A DNA stretch of 64,000 nucleotides from Bradyrhizobium barranii subsp. barranii (GCF_017565645.3 NZ_CP086136.1:5191501-5255500); one strand, 5' to 3'; numbered from the stretch's first letter, positions 53,388-62,591 are shown. The notes: generated by a model not told the origin, from the letters alone. Translations and numbers: made by a program.

Positions 53388-54146
53388 ATGGATTTGACGG
53401 TCGCCACGGTGATCATCGCCTTTTCCGGCGTCTTCCTGATCTGCTTCATGAAGGGCGCATTCGGCGGCGGCTTCTCCATCGTCGGCATTCCGTTGCTGTC
53501 GTGCGTGATGGATCCGGTCACGGCGGGCGGCCTGCTCGCGCCGCTCTTCATCGCCATGGACCTGTTCGCGTTGCGCTACTGGAAGCCCTCGACATGGTCG
53601 AAGCCGGACCTGGTGCTGCTGTTGCCCGGGCTCGTCATCGGCATTGCCCTCGGCTATCTCTTGTTCCGTGTATTGGACCATCGCGCCGTCGCGATCGTGA
53701 TGGCGGTCGTGACGTTGAGCTTCGTTGGCGTATGGCTCGTGAGTGACCCGAAGGTGGTCATTCGTCCGCGCTCCTCGCCGAAGGCGGTTGCTGCCGGTCT
53801 TGCCTCGGGTGTCACGACCATGGTCGCGCATTCCGGCGGACCGCCGCTGGCGATGTACCTCCTGCCGCTTGGCCTCAGCAAGGAGGTCTACGCGGGAACG
53901 ACGAGCCTGTTCTTCACCGTCGGCAACGCCATCAAGGCGGTACCTTGGCTGTTGGTGGTGCGGCCGGCGGGCAACGTCTGGATCGTGATGGCGGCGTGCC
54001 TCTTTGCCATTCCCAGCGGCGTCTGGCTCGGCTGGCGGCTCCACGGAAAGCTGGACCAGCGGCAGATCTACCGGGCGTGCCATGGCTTGCTGGCCGTGAC
54101 GGCGTTGAAGCTGTTGTGGGACGGAGTGTCTGGCTATCTCGGATAG
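53388..54146 (+). CDS. TauE/SafE family sulfite or small-anion exporter
   Basis: A 252-residue membrane protein with about eight helices and the duplicated TauE/SafE pattern: CFMKGAFGGGFSIVGIPLLS near residue 18-37 and, in the second half, GVTTMVAHSGGPPLAMYLLP. Proteins of this family move sulfite, sulfoacetate or other small anions, though most are uncharacterised. The start follows GGAGATG; a monocistronic unit or one led by the 57-residue gene. Confidence 0.9.
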   Translation: MDLTVATVIIAFSGVFLICFMKGAFGGGFSIVGIPLLSCVMDPVTAGGLLAPLFIAMDLFALRYWKPSTWSKPDLVLLLPGLVIGIALGYLLFRVLDHRAVAIVMAVVTLSFVGVWLVSDPKVVIRPRSSPKAVAAGLASGVTTMVAHSGGPPLAMYLLPLGLSKEVYAGTTSLFFTVGNAIKAVPWLLVVRPAGNVWIVMAACLFAIPSGVWLGWRLHGKLDQRQIYRACHGLLAVTALKLLWDGVSGYLG

Positions 54147-54225
54147 GCTGCAAGTCGCGCCGCATCATGGCGCGACCATCGTTAGACGGTCAGCTGCCCC
54201 GCTCACGGATATCGCGATGATGTCG

Positions 54226-55301
54226 TCACGCTCCGCAGACGATCACGCCGTACCAGCCGAGGCCGCGATAGGTCTCGTAACCTGGCGTCGCATGGAACGC
54301 GACCAGCGCGCCCGTGCGGTCGTGGTAGAAGCCGGAGCGCTGGCCGTTCAGCGAGATCGAGATGCGCTCGCTCAAAATACCCTGGCCGTCGGAAGCTGCG
54401 ATCACACGCAGATTGGAGTCGACCAGCAGCACGCGCGCCTTGTCGCTGTCGCCGACGCGCACGCCCTGCACGATGGCGCGGGCCTGCGCCTCCCAGTCGA
54501 AATGGATGGCGAGCACGCCGATCGGCGCGCCGTTGGCCTGGCCGCCGGCGCGGACGCTGGCACAATAGGTCGCGACCTGGGCATTGCCGAGCAGCGGCTG
54601 GTTCTCGACGTCACCGGCGACATAGTCGTCGCCGGAGCGCAAGGTTCGCGCCTCGCGAAACCACTTTGTGTGGGCGACGTTCTGGCCGACGACGCGAAAG
54701 CGGTCGGCGCGGCCATTGGCGATGACGTTGCCGTCGAGGTCGCAGAGCCAGAGGTCGAGATAGACGGTGTAGGCGCCGAGAATCACGCCGAGGCGCTGCG
54801 AGGCATGGGAGACGGCTGCAGCGTTGGGCGAGGCCGCGCAATCGACCACGGCGGAATCGGTCGCCCACCAGCGCACGTCGCAGGTGCGTTCATAGAGGTT
54901 GCGATCGATCAGCCGATGGCGTTGAGCGACAGGTCGACCATCCGCTCGCCGCGCGAGCGCTGGCTCATGCGGTCGATCGAGGTGACGAGATCGCCGGTGC
55001 GCTTCGTCAGCTGGGTTTCGAGCTCGCGCGCGATGGTTTCGACCTGCTGGCCGACGCCGCGCACCTCCTGCGCCACCACCGCGAAGCCGGCGCCTTGCGC
55101 GCCGGCGCGCGAGCTCTCGATCAGCGCGTTCAGCGCCAGCATCTTCATCTGGTTGGTGATCTGCTGGATCGCCTTGGTCTTGTCGACTGCGATCTGGTTG
55201 ACCTCCGCGGTCAGGCGATTGATCAGTGCGGAGATATCGGAATCGTCATCAGCGGGTTCGGTGGCGATTGGCTTGGCTTTCAGACCCAGCGCAGCAGACA
55301 T
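54226..55301 (-). pseudogene. Chemoreceptor-like protein, frameshifted
   Basis: The first part (from ATG 55301, MSAALGLKAK to DLSLNAIG) is a short MCP signalling domain with QMKMLALNALIESSRAGAQG and GFAVVAQEVRGVG. It meets a stop at 54909-54911. The sensible continuation in the other frame is LIDRNLYERTCDVRWWATDS, then a PAS/Cache-like sensor (LDLWLCDLDGNVIANGRADR, YETYRGLGWYGVIVCGA) to 54226. One base is missing near 54911-54916. Intact, the protein would have an unusual N-terminal signalling and C-terminal sensor order, with no membrane helix. Confidence 0.8.
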
Positions 55302-55585
55302 CGGGGAGCTTCCCTTGGCAATGAGGCCTGATCTGCAACGAACCCGGAACAACTAATTACAGATCGAATACGAGTCTTTTTCGAAGATTCCGCCTAACGC
55401 CCGCTTAATTTGCTGTTCCACGGAATGCCCAAATGATAGTCAGTCCGCGCAGCAAAGCGGCAATCCACCGCTTTGTGCGGCGTGGACATTGCAAATCCCG
55501 GGGGATTCCAGGTCAATCGTCATTGTCGGCCGATCGCCGCAACGCCCGGTTCGATTCCCCGGGTTCCTCAAGCCAGTCTCGACTC

Positions 55586-57427
55586 ATGACGCCGCCCGCA
55601 ACCGCCTTGCCCGTCGAAGTGCCCCAGGCGTTTCTGGGCGTCGCGCGCTCGCTCACCGACAAGCTCTGGCTCGACCGGCTGGATGCGCGCGGGGCTGCCA
55701 AGGCGCTCGCCATCGTGCAGCGGCACCAGCTGCCGGAGTTACTGGCACGGGTGCTGGCGGGCCGCGGCATCGACATCGATGGTGTCAGCGACTTCCTGGA
55801 TCCGACCATCCGCAAGCTGTTGCCGGACCCGTACACTGTGACCGAGATGGAAGCCGCCGCGAAGCGGATCGCGGACGCAGCGATGCGCGGCGAGAAGGTC
55901 GCGATCTTCGGCGACTACGACGTCGACGGCGCCACCTCGGCAGCGCTGCTCGCCTGGCATCTGCGCCATTGCGGGCTCGATCCGCTGATCCATATTCCCG
56001 ACCGGATTTTCGAAGGCTACGGCCCGAACACCGAAGCGATCCGCGCGCTGGCCGCCAAGGGCGCCACGCTGCTCGTCACCGTCGATTGCGGCACCACCAG
56101 CATCGAGCCGCTCGCGGAAGCCAAGCGCCTCGGCATGTCCGTGGTCGTGATCGATCATCACCAGGCCGGTACGGAGCTGCCGGAGGTAGATGCGCTGGTC
56201 AATCCGAACCGGCTCGACGATCTCTCGGGCCTCGGCCATCTCGCCGCCGTCGGTCTCGTGCTGGTGACGCTGGTCGCGGTCAACCGCGAGCTGCGCCAGC
56301 GCGGATTCTGGACCAGCGAGATGCCCGAGCCCGACCTGCTCGGCATGCTGCATCACGTCGCGCTCGGCACGGTTGCGGATGTCGCGCCGCTGATCGGGCT
56401 CAATCGTGCTTTCGTCGCAAAAGGCCTGATCGCGATGCGGCGGCGCGACCATGTCGGCCACACCGCGCTGATGGACGTGGCGCGGCTCAACGGCCCGCCG
56501 GAGGCCTGGCATCTCGGCTTCATGCTGGGGCCGCGCGTCAATGCCGGCGGCCGGATCGGCCGGGCCGATCTCGGCGTGCGGCTCTTGCTCGAAGGCGACA
56601 GCGTCGAGGCGGCGCGGATTGCGGCCGAGCTCGATCGCCTCAACAGTGAGCGCCGCGTCATCGAGCAGGCGGCGGAAGCGCAGGCCGAAGCCGAGGCGCT
56701 GGCCTCGATCGGGCTCGAGGACAAGATTGGCGTGATCGTCACGGCCTCCGAAGGCTGGCATCCCGGCGTGGTCGGCCTCGTCGCGTCCCGCCTGAAGGAG
56801 AAGTTTTCACGGCCGGCCTTTGCGATTGCGCTGGAGCCCGGCGGCATCGGCACCGGCTCGGGCCGCTCCATCGCAGGCGTCGATCTCGGCAAGGCGGTGC
56901 GGCAGGCGGTGACCGACGGTATCTTGCTGAAGGGCGGCGGCCACGCGATGGCCGCGGGCGTGACGCTGCGGAAAGAGAAGCTCGCCGAATTCCGCGCCTA
57001 TCTCGAAAATGCGCTGGCGCAAGACGTTGCCGAGGCGCGCCATGTCAACGAGCTCTATGTCGACGGCGCGGTGTCCGCGCGCGCCGTGACGACGGAGCTT
57101 GCGACCACGCTCAACCGCGCCGGTCCCTTCGGCAGCGGCAATCCGGAAGTCGTGCTGGCGCTGCCATCGCATCAGCTCGTCTATGCCGATGAGGTCGGAC
57201 AGGCGCATTTGAGGCTACGCTTCAAGTCTGGCGACGGCTCGATCGTCAACGGCATTGCGTTCCGTTCGGTCGGCCAGAAGCTCGGCAACGCGCTGCTCGC
57301 CAATCGCGGTCAGCAATTGCATGTCGCGGGATCGTTGTCGGTCGACCGGTACCAGGGCGCCGAGCGCGTGCAATTCCGCGTCGTCGACGTCGCGCTACCG
57401 GACCAGGGGCCATCCGTGATTAGATAA
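55586..57427 (+). CDS. recJ: Single-stranded-DNA-specific exonuclease RecJ
   Basis: 5'-3' ssDNA exonuclease of recombination and mismatch repair; 613 residues. DHH phosphoesterase motifs: DYDVDG (110-115), VTVDCGTTS, DHH (190-192), and LLHHVALGTVADVAPL; the DHHA1 domain has GGGHAMAAGVTL. An OB-fold region follows at the C-terminus. The start was set at ATG 55586 because the RecJ core begins soon after; the upstream in-frame ATG at 55433 adds 51 residues without family support. Confidence 0.95.
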   Translation: MTPPATALPVEVPQAFLGVARSLTDKLWLDRLDARGAAKALAIVQRHQLPELLARVLAGRGIDIDGVSDFLDPTIRKLLPDPYTVTEMEAAAKRIADAAMRGEKVAIFGDYDVDGATSAALLAWHLRHCGLDPLIHIPDRIFEGYGPNTEAIRALAAKGATLLVTVDCGTTSIEPLAEAKRLGMSVVVIDHHQAGTELPEVDALVNPNRLDDLSGLGHLAAVGLVLVTLVAVNRELRQRGFWTSEMPEPDLLGMLHHVALGTVADVAPLIGLNRAFVAKGLIAMRRRDHVGHTALMDVARLNGPPEAWHLGFMLGPRVNAGGRIGRADLGVRLLLEGDSVEAARIAAELDRLNSERRVIEQAAEAQAEAEALASIGLEDKIGVIVTASEGWHPGVVGLVASRLKEKFSRPAFAIALEPGGIGTGSGRSIAGVDLGKAVRQAVTDGILLKGGGHAMAAGVTLRKEKLAEFRAYLENALAQDVAEARHVNELYVDGAVSARAVTTELATTLNRAGPFGSGNPEVVLALPSHQLVYADEVGQAHLRLRFKSGDGSIVNGIAFRSVGQKLGNALLANRGQQLHVAGSLSVDRYQGAERVQFRVVDVALPDQGPSVIR

Positions 57428-57518
57428 CGCAAGATCCCTCGCGACAAACGCGGTACGCGTTTGCGCGGAGATCATGCGTCAAAAATAAGCCGCTCAAACA
57501 ACAAAAAAGGGAGTGAAC

Positions 57519-58328
57519 ATGGCAGGGCAGGTTGAGGGCAAGGTCGCGCTGGTGACGGGCGGCGCCTCGGGCATTGGCGAAGCCATCGTCGAGCTGTTCG
57601 CCCGCGAAGGCGCCACCGTCGTCGTCACCGATATCGACGAGCTGCGCGGCCCCGAGCTCGCCAAGCGCGTGACCAAAGGCGGCGGCAAGGCGATTTTCCT
57701 GGAGCAGGACGTCACCAGCGAGGAGCGCTGGATCGAGATCGTCGCCGAGATCGCCAAGCGCTATGGCCGGCTCGACATCATGGTCTCCAATGCCGGCATC
57801 GGCATTGCCGTGCCGTCGATCGTCGACATGACGCTCGCTGATTGGCACAAGCAGAACGCCATCAATCTCGACGGCGTGTTTCTCTCCGTGAAGCATTGCC
57901 TGCCGCTGATGCGCAAGACGGGCGGCAGCTCGATCGTGATGATGTCCTCGCTCGCGGGCTTGCGCGGTGCGCCCGGCCTCTCGGCCTATTCGCTGACCAA
58001 AGGCGGCGTGCGGCTGTTCGCCAAATCGATCGCGATGGAGTGCGCGGCCGCCGGCGACGGCATCCGCGTCAACTCCGTTCACCCCGGCATCATCGATACC
58101 CCGATCTGGGGCAAGATTCCGACGGGGGCAACGGGCGCCGGCCAGAACGCCCCGATCGACCCCGAGGAGCGAGCCAAGGTCGCAACCCCGCTCGGCCGCG
58201 CCGGGCAGGCCGCGGAGATCGCTTCCGGTGTGCTGTATCTGGCCTCCGATGCCTCGCGCTACGTCACCGGCAGCGAGCTCGTCATCGACGGCGGCATGAA
58301 CGCCGGCGGCGTGCCGCGGCGGCAATAG
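57519..58328 (+). CDS. SDR family NAD(P)-dependent dehydrogenase
   Basis: Classical SDR, 269 residues. Cofactor loop GGASGIGE (14-21), NAG motif in VSNAGIG, catalytic Ser in MMSSLAG and YSLTK. The C-terminal GSELVIDGGMNAGGVPRRQ is standard. It is related to 3-alpha/20-beta-hydroxysteroid-like dehydrogenases; substrate unknown. ATG 57519 has AGGGAG five bases upstream; GTG 57513 overlaps that site and is not used. It is followed by a frameshifted class II aldolase gene, perhaps once part of the same pathway. Confidence 0.92.
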   Translation: MAGQVEGKVALVTGGASGIGEAIVELFAREGATVVVTDIDELRGPELAKRVTKGGGKAIFLEQDVTSEERWIEIVAEIAKRYGRLDIMVSNAGIGIAVPSIVDMTLADWHKQNAINLDGVFLSVKHCLPLMRKTGGSSIVMMSSLAGLRGAPGLSAYSLTKGGVRLFAKSIAMECAAAGDGIRVNSVHPGIIDTPIWGKIPTGATGAGQNAPIDPEERAKVATPLGRAGQAAEIASGVLYLASDASRYVTGSELVIDGGMNAGGVPRRQ

Positions 58329-58436
58329 GCCGCCGCGCGAGACGCGAAGGGCAGGGTGGCGCCCGCGGGGGCTGACGCAGAGGCGTCGGCCCTGTACAAC
58401 GCGGGCCTCTTCCGACCGAAAGAGGTTTCCTTCGCC

Positions 58437-59232
58437 ATGGCGCACAGCCTTCAATCTTCCTCATCCGCACCTGCGCCGTTCCGCTCGAACCGGCCTGATC
58501 TCGCCACCGACGCGATCCGCACCGCGCGCGAGGACCTCGCGGCCTGCTTCCGCATGGCCGCGCGCAATGGTTTTGAGGAGGGCATCTGCAACCATTTCTC
58601 GGCCGTGGTGCCCGGCCATGACGATCTCTTCCTGGTCAATCCATACGGCTACGCCTTCCGCGAGCTGACGGCGTCAAAGCTCCTGATCTGCGATTTCCGC
58701 GGCAACGTGCTCGACGGCGAGGGCGCGCCCGAGGCAACCGCGTTCTACATCCATGCAGAGATGCACAAGCGCCTGCCGCGCGCGAAGGTCGCCTTCCACA
58801 CCCACATGCCCTACGCCACGGCGTTGTCGATGACCGAGGGCGATCCCCTGATCTGGGCTGGCCAGACCGCGCTGAAATTCTACGGCCGCACCGCAGTGGA
58901 CCGCGACTATAACGGCCTCGCGCTCGACAACCGCGAAGGCGCGCATCGCCTCGGCCGTCGGTGATGCCGACATCGTCTTCATGAAGCATCATGGCGTGAT
59001 GGTGCTGGCGCCGACCATCGCGGAGGCCTGGGACGATCTCTATTATCTCGAGCGCGCCGCCGAGGTGCAGGTGCTGGCGATGTCGACGGGACGAAAGGTG
59101 CTGCCGGTCGATCCCGCGATCGCGGCGGAAACCTACAGGCAGATGCGCGAAGGTGATTCCGAATCCGCGCGATTGCATCTCGCCGCGATCCGCCGCCAGC
59201 TGGACGCGGAAGAGCCGCAGTACCGGCACTGA
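58437..59232 (+). pseudogene. Class II aldolase/adducin family protein, frameshifted
   Basis: The first part (ATG 58437, MAHSLQSSSSAPAPFRSNRP, to about 58940) has the family blocks GFEEGICNHFSAVVPG and the metal-binding FHTHMPYA. It then reaches a stop near 58964. The C-terminal half (VGDADIVFMKHHGVMVLAP to AEEPQYRH) is in a different frame. A two-base loss (or one-base gain) in the GCGCGC stretch near 58938-58946 accounts for it. The second metal His pair (KHHG) is on the far side of the break. Intact, it would be a cytosolic aldolase-like enzyme of about 265 residues. Confidence 0.85.
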
Positions 59233-59243
59233 CCCCAACCGCC

Positions 59244-59284
59244 GTCATTACGGGCTCGCGCCAAGTGGCGCGCCCCGGAACGAC
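59244..59284. repeat. 41-bp short relative of the inverted-repeat element
   Basis: The arms GTCATTACGGGCTCGCGCC (59244-59262) and GGCGCGCCCCGGAACGAC (59267-59284) form an imperfect palindrome. It is the compact form of the element at 45632-45740 and lies between the aldolase and the convergent lytic transglycosylase gene, where it may terminate both. Confidence 0.7.
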
Positions 59285-59302
59285 AAAGTCAGAGAGCGGG
59301 CC

Positions 59303-60532
59303 CTACGATCCCTGCCGCAACTTCGCCAGCACCTTCAGCCCACCATAACCATCGGCGGGCGTGATCCCCGCGCGCTGCTGAAAATCCTTGATCGCCTTCA
59401 TGGTGTCGTTGCCGACGCGGCCGTCGGTGCCGCCGGTGTCGAAACCGGCCTTGGTCAGGCGCGTCTGCATCTCCTGCACCTCGGCGAGCGTCAGCGCGCG
59501 CTCTGAGCCGGGGAAGGGCTGGATAAAGGGCGGCGCGCCGAGGCAGCGGTCGCCCAGATGGCAGATTGCGAGCGCATAGTTCATCGAGGGATTGTAGCTC
59601 TTCACCGAATAGAAATTCGGCCCCAGCAGGAATGTCGGCCCGCCCGCAACCGGCGTCCACATCTGCGCGGATGCATTCGGTTGCGGAAACGGCTGGCCAT
59701 CGGCGCGGGTGACGCCGGCCGCCTGCCACGCCGCATAGGTCCGGTTGCCGCTCGCCTCGCCGGATGCGCGCACCTCGTAGCCCCAGTGCTCGCCGCGATG
59801 CCATTTGCCGCGATTGACGAGATACTTTGCCGTCGATCCCAGCGCGTCGTCGGGCTTGCCGAACGGCGAGACCTTGCCGTCGCCGTCATAGTCGATGCCG
59901 ACATTGAGCCAGACTTCCGGCATCCATTGCGAATGCCCCATCGCGCCGGCCCAGGACCCCTGCATTTGCTCCGGCGTGCTCCAGCCCTTGTCGACGATGC
60001 GCAGCGCGTTGATCAGCTCGGTTTCCCAATAGGCTTTGCGGCGCGGCTCGTTCCAGGCGAGCGCGGCGAGCGAGGGGAATACCGGCGTCATGTGGTTTTG
60101 CTGCACCAGCGGATCGCCATAGGCGGACTCCACGCCCCACAGCGCCAGCAGCGTACCGCGCTCGACGCCGAAATCACGCTCGATGCGCGCGAGCAGCGCC
60201 TCGTTGTTTTTCAGCGCGATCTTGCCGTTGATGATGCGCCAGTCCGAGACGCGACGGTTGATGTATTGCCAGACCTGCTCGTGGAATTCGGGCTGGTTGC
60301 GCATCTGCTTGAACACGCTCATGTCGGGCTCGACCCGCGCCATCGCGCGCTGCCAGGTCGCGGCCGAAATGCCCTTCGCCATGGCGCGCGCACGAAAACC
60401 CTCGCGCCATTCGTCGAAGCCCGGAGGCGCGGCGAGAAGCTGCGTGGGGAATGTGATGAATGCGGCTGCGCCGAGCGTGGATCGAAGCAGGGCGCGGCGG
60501 CTGTGATTGGCCGAGGAATCAGCTTGTTTCAT
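59303..60532 (-). CDS. Lytic murein transglycosylase with peptidoglycan-binding domain
   Basis: A 409-residue MltB-type lytic transglycosylase that cuts peptidoglycan with formation of 1,6-anhydro-MurNAc. The N-terminus HSRRALLRSTLGAAAF is a Tat-like export signal. The SLT_2 domain has the catalytic Glu135 in LWGVESAYGD, with QGSWAGAMGHSQWMP. A C-terminal peptidoglycan-binding domain (about 345-405) contains EVQEMQTRLTKAGFDTGGTD. Start at 60532. Its product is recycled by AnmK (6153-7256). Confidence 0.93.
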   Translation of the reverse strand: MKQADSSANHSRRALLRSTLGAAAFITFPTQLLAAPPGFDEWREGFRARAMAKGISAATWQRAMARVEPDMSVFKQMRNQPEFHEQVWQYINRRVSDWRIINGKIALKNNEALLARIERDFGVERGTLLALWGVESAYGDPLVQQNHMTPVFPSLAALAWNEPRRKAYWETELINALRIVDKGWSTPEQMQGSWAGAMGHSQWMPEVWLNVGIDYDGDGKVSPFGKPDDALGSTAKYLVNRGKWHRGEHWGYEVRASGEASGNRTYAAWQAAGVTRADGQPFPQPNASAQMWTPVAGGPTFLLGPNFYSVKSYNPSMNYALAICHLGDRCLGAPPFIQPFPGSERALTLAEVQEMQTRLTKAGFDTGGTDGRVGNDTMKAIKDFQQRAGITPADGYGGLKVLAKLRQGS

Positions 60533-60665
60533 GGACCCATTCTAGCGGGAATCACGGCTGCTGTGGGCCGGTTCCTGGAACACCGGGAACAGGCTATCGC
60601 CCCGCGTTCCGCCGGAACAAAGTGTCGCAGTCCCGCATTCCCTCCGCATACATTGGAGGACGAAG

Positions 60666-60923
60666 ATGAAGAGATATCTGTTTGCCGCCGCCATGGTCAC
60701 GGCCATCGCCGCCCCTGCATTCGCCGACGAAGTCGGCGTTCACGTCGGCCCGGTCGGTGCCGGCGTGACGGTCGGACAGTCCCACGAATATCGTGAGCGG
60801 GACCGCGATCGCGACCGCACCACGGTCATCAGGGAGCGCGAGCCTGCCAACCGCACCACGGTGATCAAGAAGGAAGATGAATTCGGCAATCGCAGCAAGA
60901 CCGTGATTCATCACGACAACTGA
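60666..60923 (+). CDS. Small periplasmic protein (85 aa)
   Basis: A secreted 85-residue protein. The signal peptide (MKRYLFAAAMVTAIAAPAFA) is followed by DEVGVHVGPVGAGVTVGQ and a charged stretch RERDRDRDR, then IKKEDEFGNRSKTVIHHDN. GGAGG precedes the ATG by six bases. The family is not named, but small secreted proteins of this style recur in Bradyrhizobium. Confidence 0.8.
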   Translation: MKRYLFAAAMVTAIAAPAFADEVGVHVGPVGAGVTVGQSHEYRERDRDRDRTTVIREREPANRTTVIKKEDEFGNRSKTVIHHDN

Positions 60924-60996
60924 CGGAGCAGGGCCCCGGCCGAGCGCCGGGGCCCGCCGTCTGCACGCAATCTGCTCATCGAGAATTCGGGGTGGA

Positions 60997-61248
60997 ATGA
61001 AGATACGGGCACATGCGGAAAGCCATGTCGTCGAACTCGACGACGGATCGCAATGGCGGATCTATCCCGGCGATCTCGCGACCACGTTGAGCTGGAAGCC
61101 CGAAACCGATTTGCGTGTCGAGCCGAGCGGTGATCGGACGAGTTCGCATGTGCTGGTGAATGCCGCCGATCAGAGCCGCGTGCGCGTGAGCGCGGCGGGC
61201 GATGCGTGGCCCGACGGCGAGGTTAAGAAAGCGTTGAAGGGCGGCTGA
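60997..61248 (+). CDS. Hypothetical soluble protein (83 aa)
   Basis: An 83-residue protein with no membrane segment: AHAESHVVELDDGSQWRIYP, DLATTLSWKPETDLRVEP and a short C-terminus ending KKALKGG. It has alternating hydrophobic residues suggesting a small beta-sandwich. No family recognised. It lies 73 bases after the secreted-protein gene and before the 62-residue membrane gene. Confidence 0.6.
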   Translation: MKIRAHAESHVVELDDGSQWRIYPGDLATTLSWKPETDLRVEPSGDRTSSHVLVNAADQSRVRVSAAGDAWPDGEVKKALKGG

Positions 61249-61332
61249 GCGTCCTTAGGCTTGCCCGGATATCCCCAATTTCAAGCCTGTCGCTTTACGG
61301 TCGGTTTGCTTCCGTCTGCCCAGAATGCGCGC

Positions 61333-61521
61333 ATGCGGGAGCTGTTCGACATCATCCGTTCCAATCCCTGGCCGTTCGGCGCCGGGCTGTTTGTCGTGAT
61401 CCTGATGATCATCGCCGAGAACTTTGGTCGTGGCATCCAGGGCGACGGCGCCGTCAGCGATTTCTCGGATGCCGATGGAGGCGACGGCGGCTGCGGTGGT
61501 GACGGAGGCGGCGGCGACTAG
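61333..61521 (+). CDS. Small membrane protein with Gly/Asp tail (62 aa)
   Basis: A 62-residue protein. One hydrophobic helix (PFGAGLFVVILMIIAENFG) is followed by a low-complexity tail rich in Gly and Asp with one Cys (DADGGDGGCGGDGGGGD). The start ATG is at 61333, about 85 bases after the hypothetical protein stop. It ends six bases before the stop of convergent MarR. Function unknown. Confidence 0.6.
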   Translation: MRELFDIIRSNPWPFGAGLFVVILMIIAENFGRGIQGDGAVSDFSDADGGDGGCGGDGGGGD

Positions 61522-61527
61522 AGCCGG

Positions 61528-62058
61528 TTAGTCCTCCTGCAAATCGGCGGCGATGCCGGCGAGCCAGCGCCGGATCGCGGTCTCCGCCTTGGCGTCCAGA
61601 CTTGCGGCAAGGCGCTTCTCCAGCGCGATCACGCGCTCCCTGCAAGCCTTCAACAGCGTCGTTCCCCGCTGCGTCAGCGTCCATTGCTGGATCCGGCCGT
61701 GGACCGGATGAGGCGTCATCACGATCGCACCGTCGCGATCGAGGTTGCGAATGATCACGCCGACCGTCTGCGGGGTCAGGAACGTGAGCCGGGCGACGTC
61801 GGCGCCGGAGAGGCCGGGATAGGCGTTCAGCATGGTCAGCACGGCAAATTGCGGCGACGTCACGCCGAGGTCGGCGAGCGTCCGTTCCATCGTCAGGCGG
61901 ACCGCGGCGTGGGCTTGTCGCAGCAGATAGCCGAGATAACCTTGCTCACCGCGCTTGCCTTCGCCGGGCGCGGGCACGCGAACGGCAGCGATTTCGGCAG
62001 GCGCGGTCGGCTTCCGCGAAGCCTTCGATTTCGTGATGGCAGCGGTCTTGCGTGTCAT
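61528..62058 (-). CDS. MarR family transcriptional regulator
   Basis: A 176-residue winged helix regulator. The first 40 residues are basic and low-complexity (MTRKTAAITKSKASRKP). The MarR core follows: TLADLGVTSPQFAVLTMLNA, GADVARLTFLTPQTVGVIIR, then wing residues VMTPHPVHGRIQQWTLT. It is divergent from AhpD with 53 bases between starts, and its own start codon adjoins a perfect 14-bp palindrome, so it probably represses itself and the AhpD-cupin genes. Start at 62058. Confidence 0.92.
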   Translation of the reverse strand: MTRKTAAITKSKASRKPTAPAEIAAVRVPAPGEGKRGEQGYLGYLLRQAHAAVRLTMERTLADLGVTSPQFAVLTMLNAYPGLSGADVARLTFLTPQTVGVIIRNLDRDGAIVMTPHPVHGRIQQWTLTQRGTTLLKACRERVIALEKRLAASLDAKAETAIRRWLAGIAADLQED

Positions 62059-62091
62059 ATAAGAGCTCTTATAAGATGTAAGCAGTCTTAC
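62059..62091. promoter_or_regulatory. Two inverted-repeat operators between MarR and AhpD genes
   Basis: ATAAGAGCTCTTAT (62059-62072) is a perfect 14-bp palindrome touching the marR start codon. GTAAGCAGTCTTAC (62078-62091) is a second RTAAG-N4-CTTAY repeat, with centres 19 bp apart. They cover the marR ribosome site and a plausible AhpD promoter box (TATAAG at 62070-62075). This is the expected layout for MarR autorepression. Confidence 0.7.
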
Positions 62092-62111
62092 AATACACGA
62101 GGTGAACGCTA

Positions 62112-62591
62112 GTGTCACACGCCCGCAGCGAGTACGAGGATTTCAAGAAGATCGCGCCCGACGCGTATGAGCTGGTGCTGGCGCTCGGCCAGGTGGCGGC
62201 CAAGGCGGGCCTCGACAAGCAGCTGCTCGAGCTGCTCAAGCTGCGCGCCTCGCAGATCAACGGCTGCGCCTTCTGCGTGCAGCACCACGTCCTTTTGTCG
62301 GAGCGGATCGGCGTGCCCGTGGACAAGCTCAATCTGGTCGCGGTCTGGCGCGAGGCGCCGGCCTTTTCGGCGCGCGAGCGGGCCGCGCTGGCCTGGGCGG
62401 AGGCGCTGACCTTCCTGCCCGATGGCGTCAGTGAAGAGGTCTATGCGGACGCTTCCGGCGAATTCTCCGAGGCCGAGCTGATGTACCTGACCTCGGCGGT
62501 CGCCTCGATCAACGTCTGGAACCGCTTTGGCGCCGCGTATCGCTGGACGCCGGCGAAGCGGCCGGTCGCAGCGAGCGCCGCGGCATCTTGA
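62112..62591 (+). CDS. AhpD-like carboxymuconolactone decarboxylase family protein
   Basis: A 159-residue AhpD/CMD-family protein. The redox motif CAFC with Cys52 and Cys55 followed by His59 (INGCAFCVQHHV) is that of alkylhydroperoxidase AhpD-like members. The helical core has LLELLKLRASQ and RERAALAWAEALT. Start GTG 62112; the upstream AGGTG serves as ribosome site. It is divergent from MarR and followed by an exported cupin 32 bases later, forming a peroxide/electrophile defence locus. Confidence 0.9.
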   Translation: MSHARSEYEDFKKIAPDAYELVLALGQVAAKAGLDKQLLELLKLRASQINGCAFCVQHHVLLSERIGVPVDKLNLVAVWREAPAFSARERAALAWAEALTFLPDGVSEEVYADASGEFSEAELMYLTSAVASINVWNRFGAAYRWTPAKRPVAASAAAS

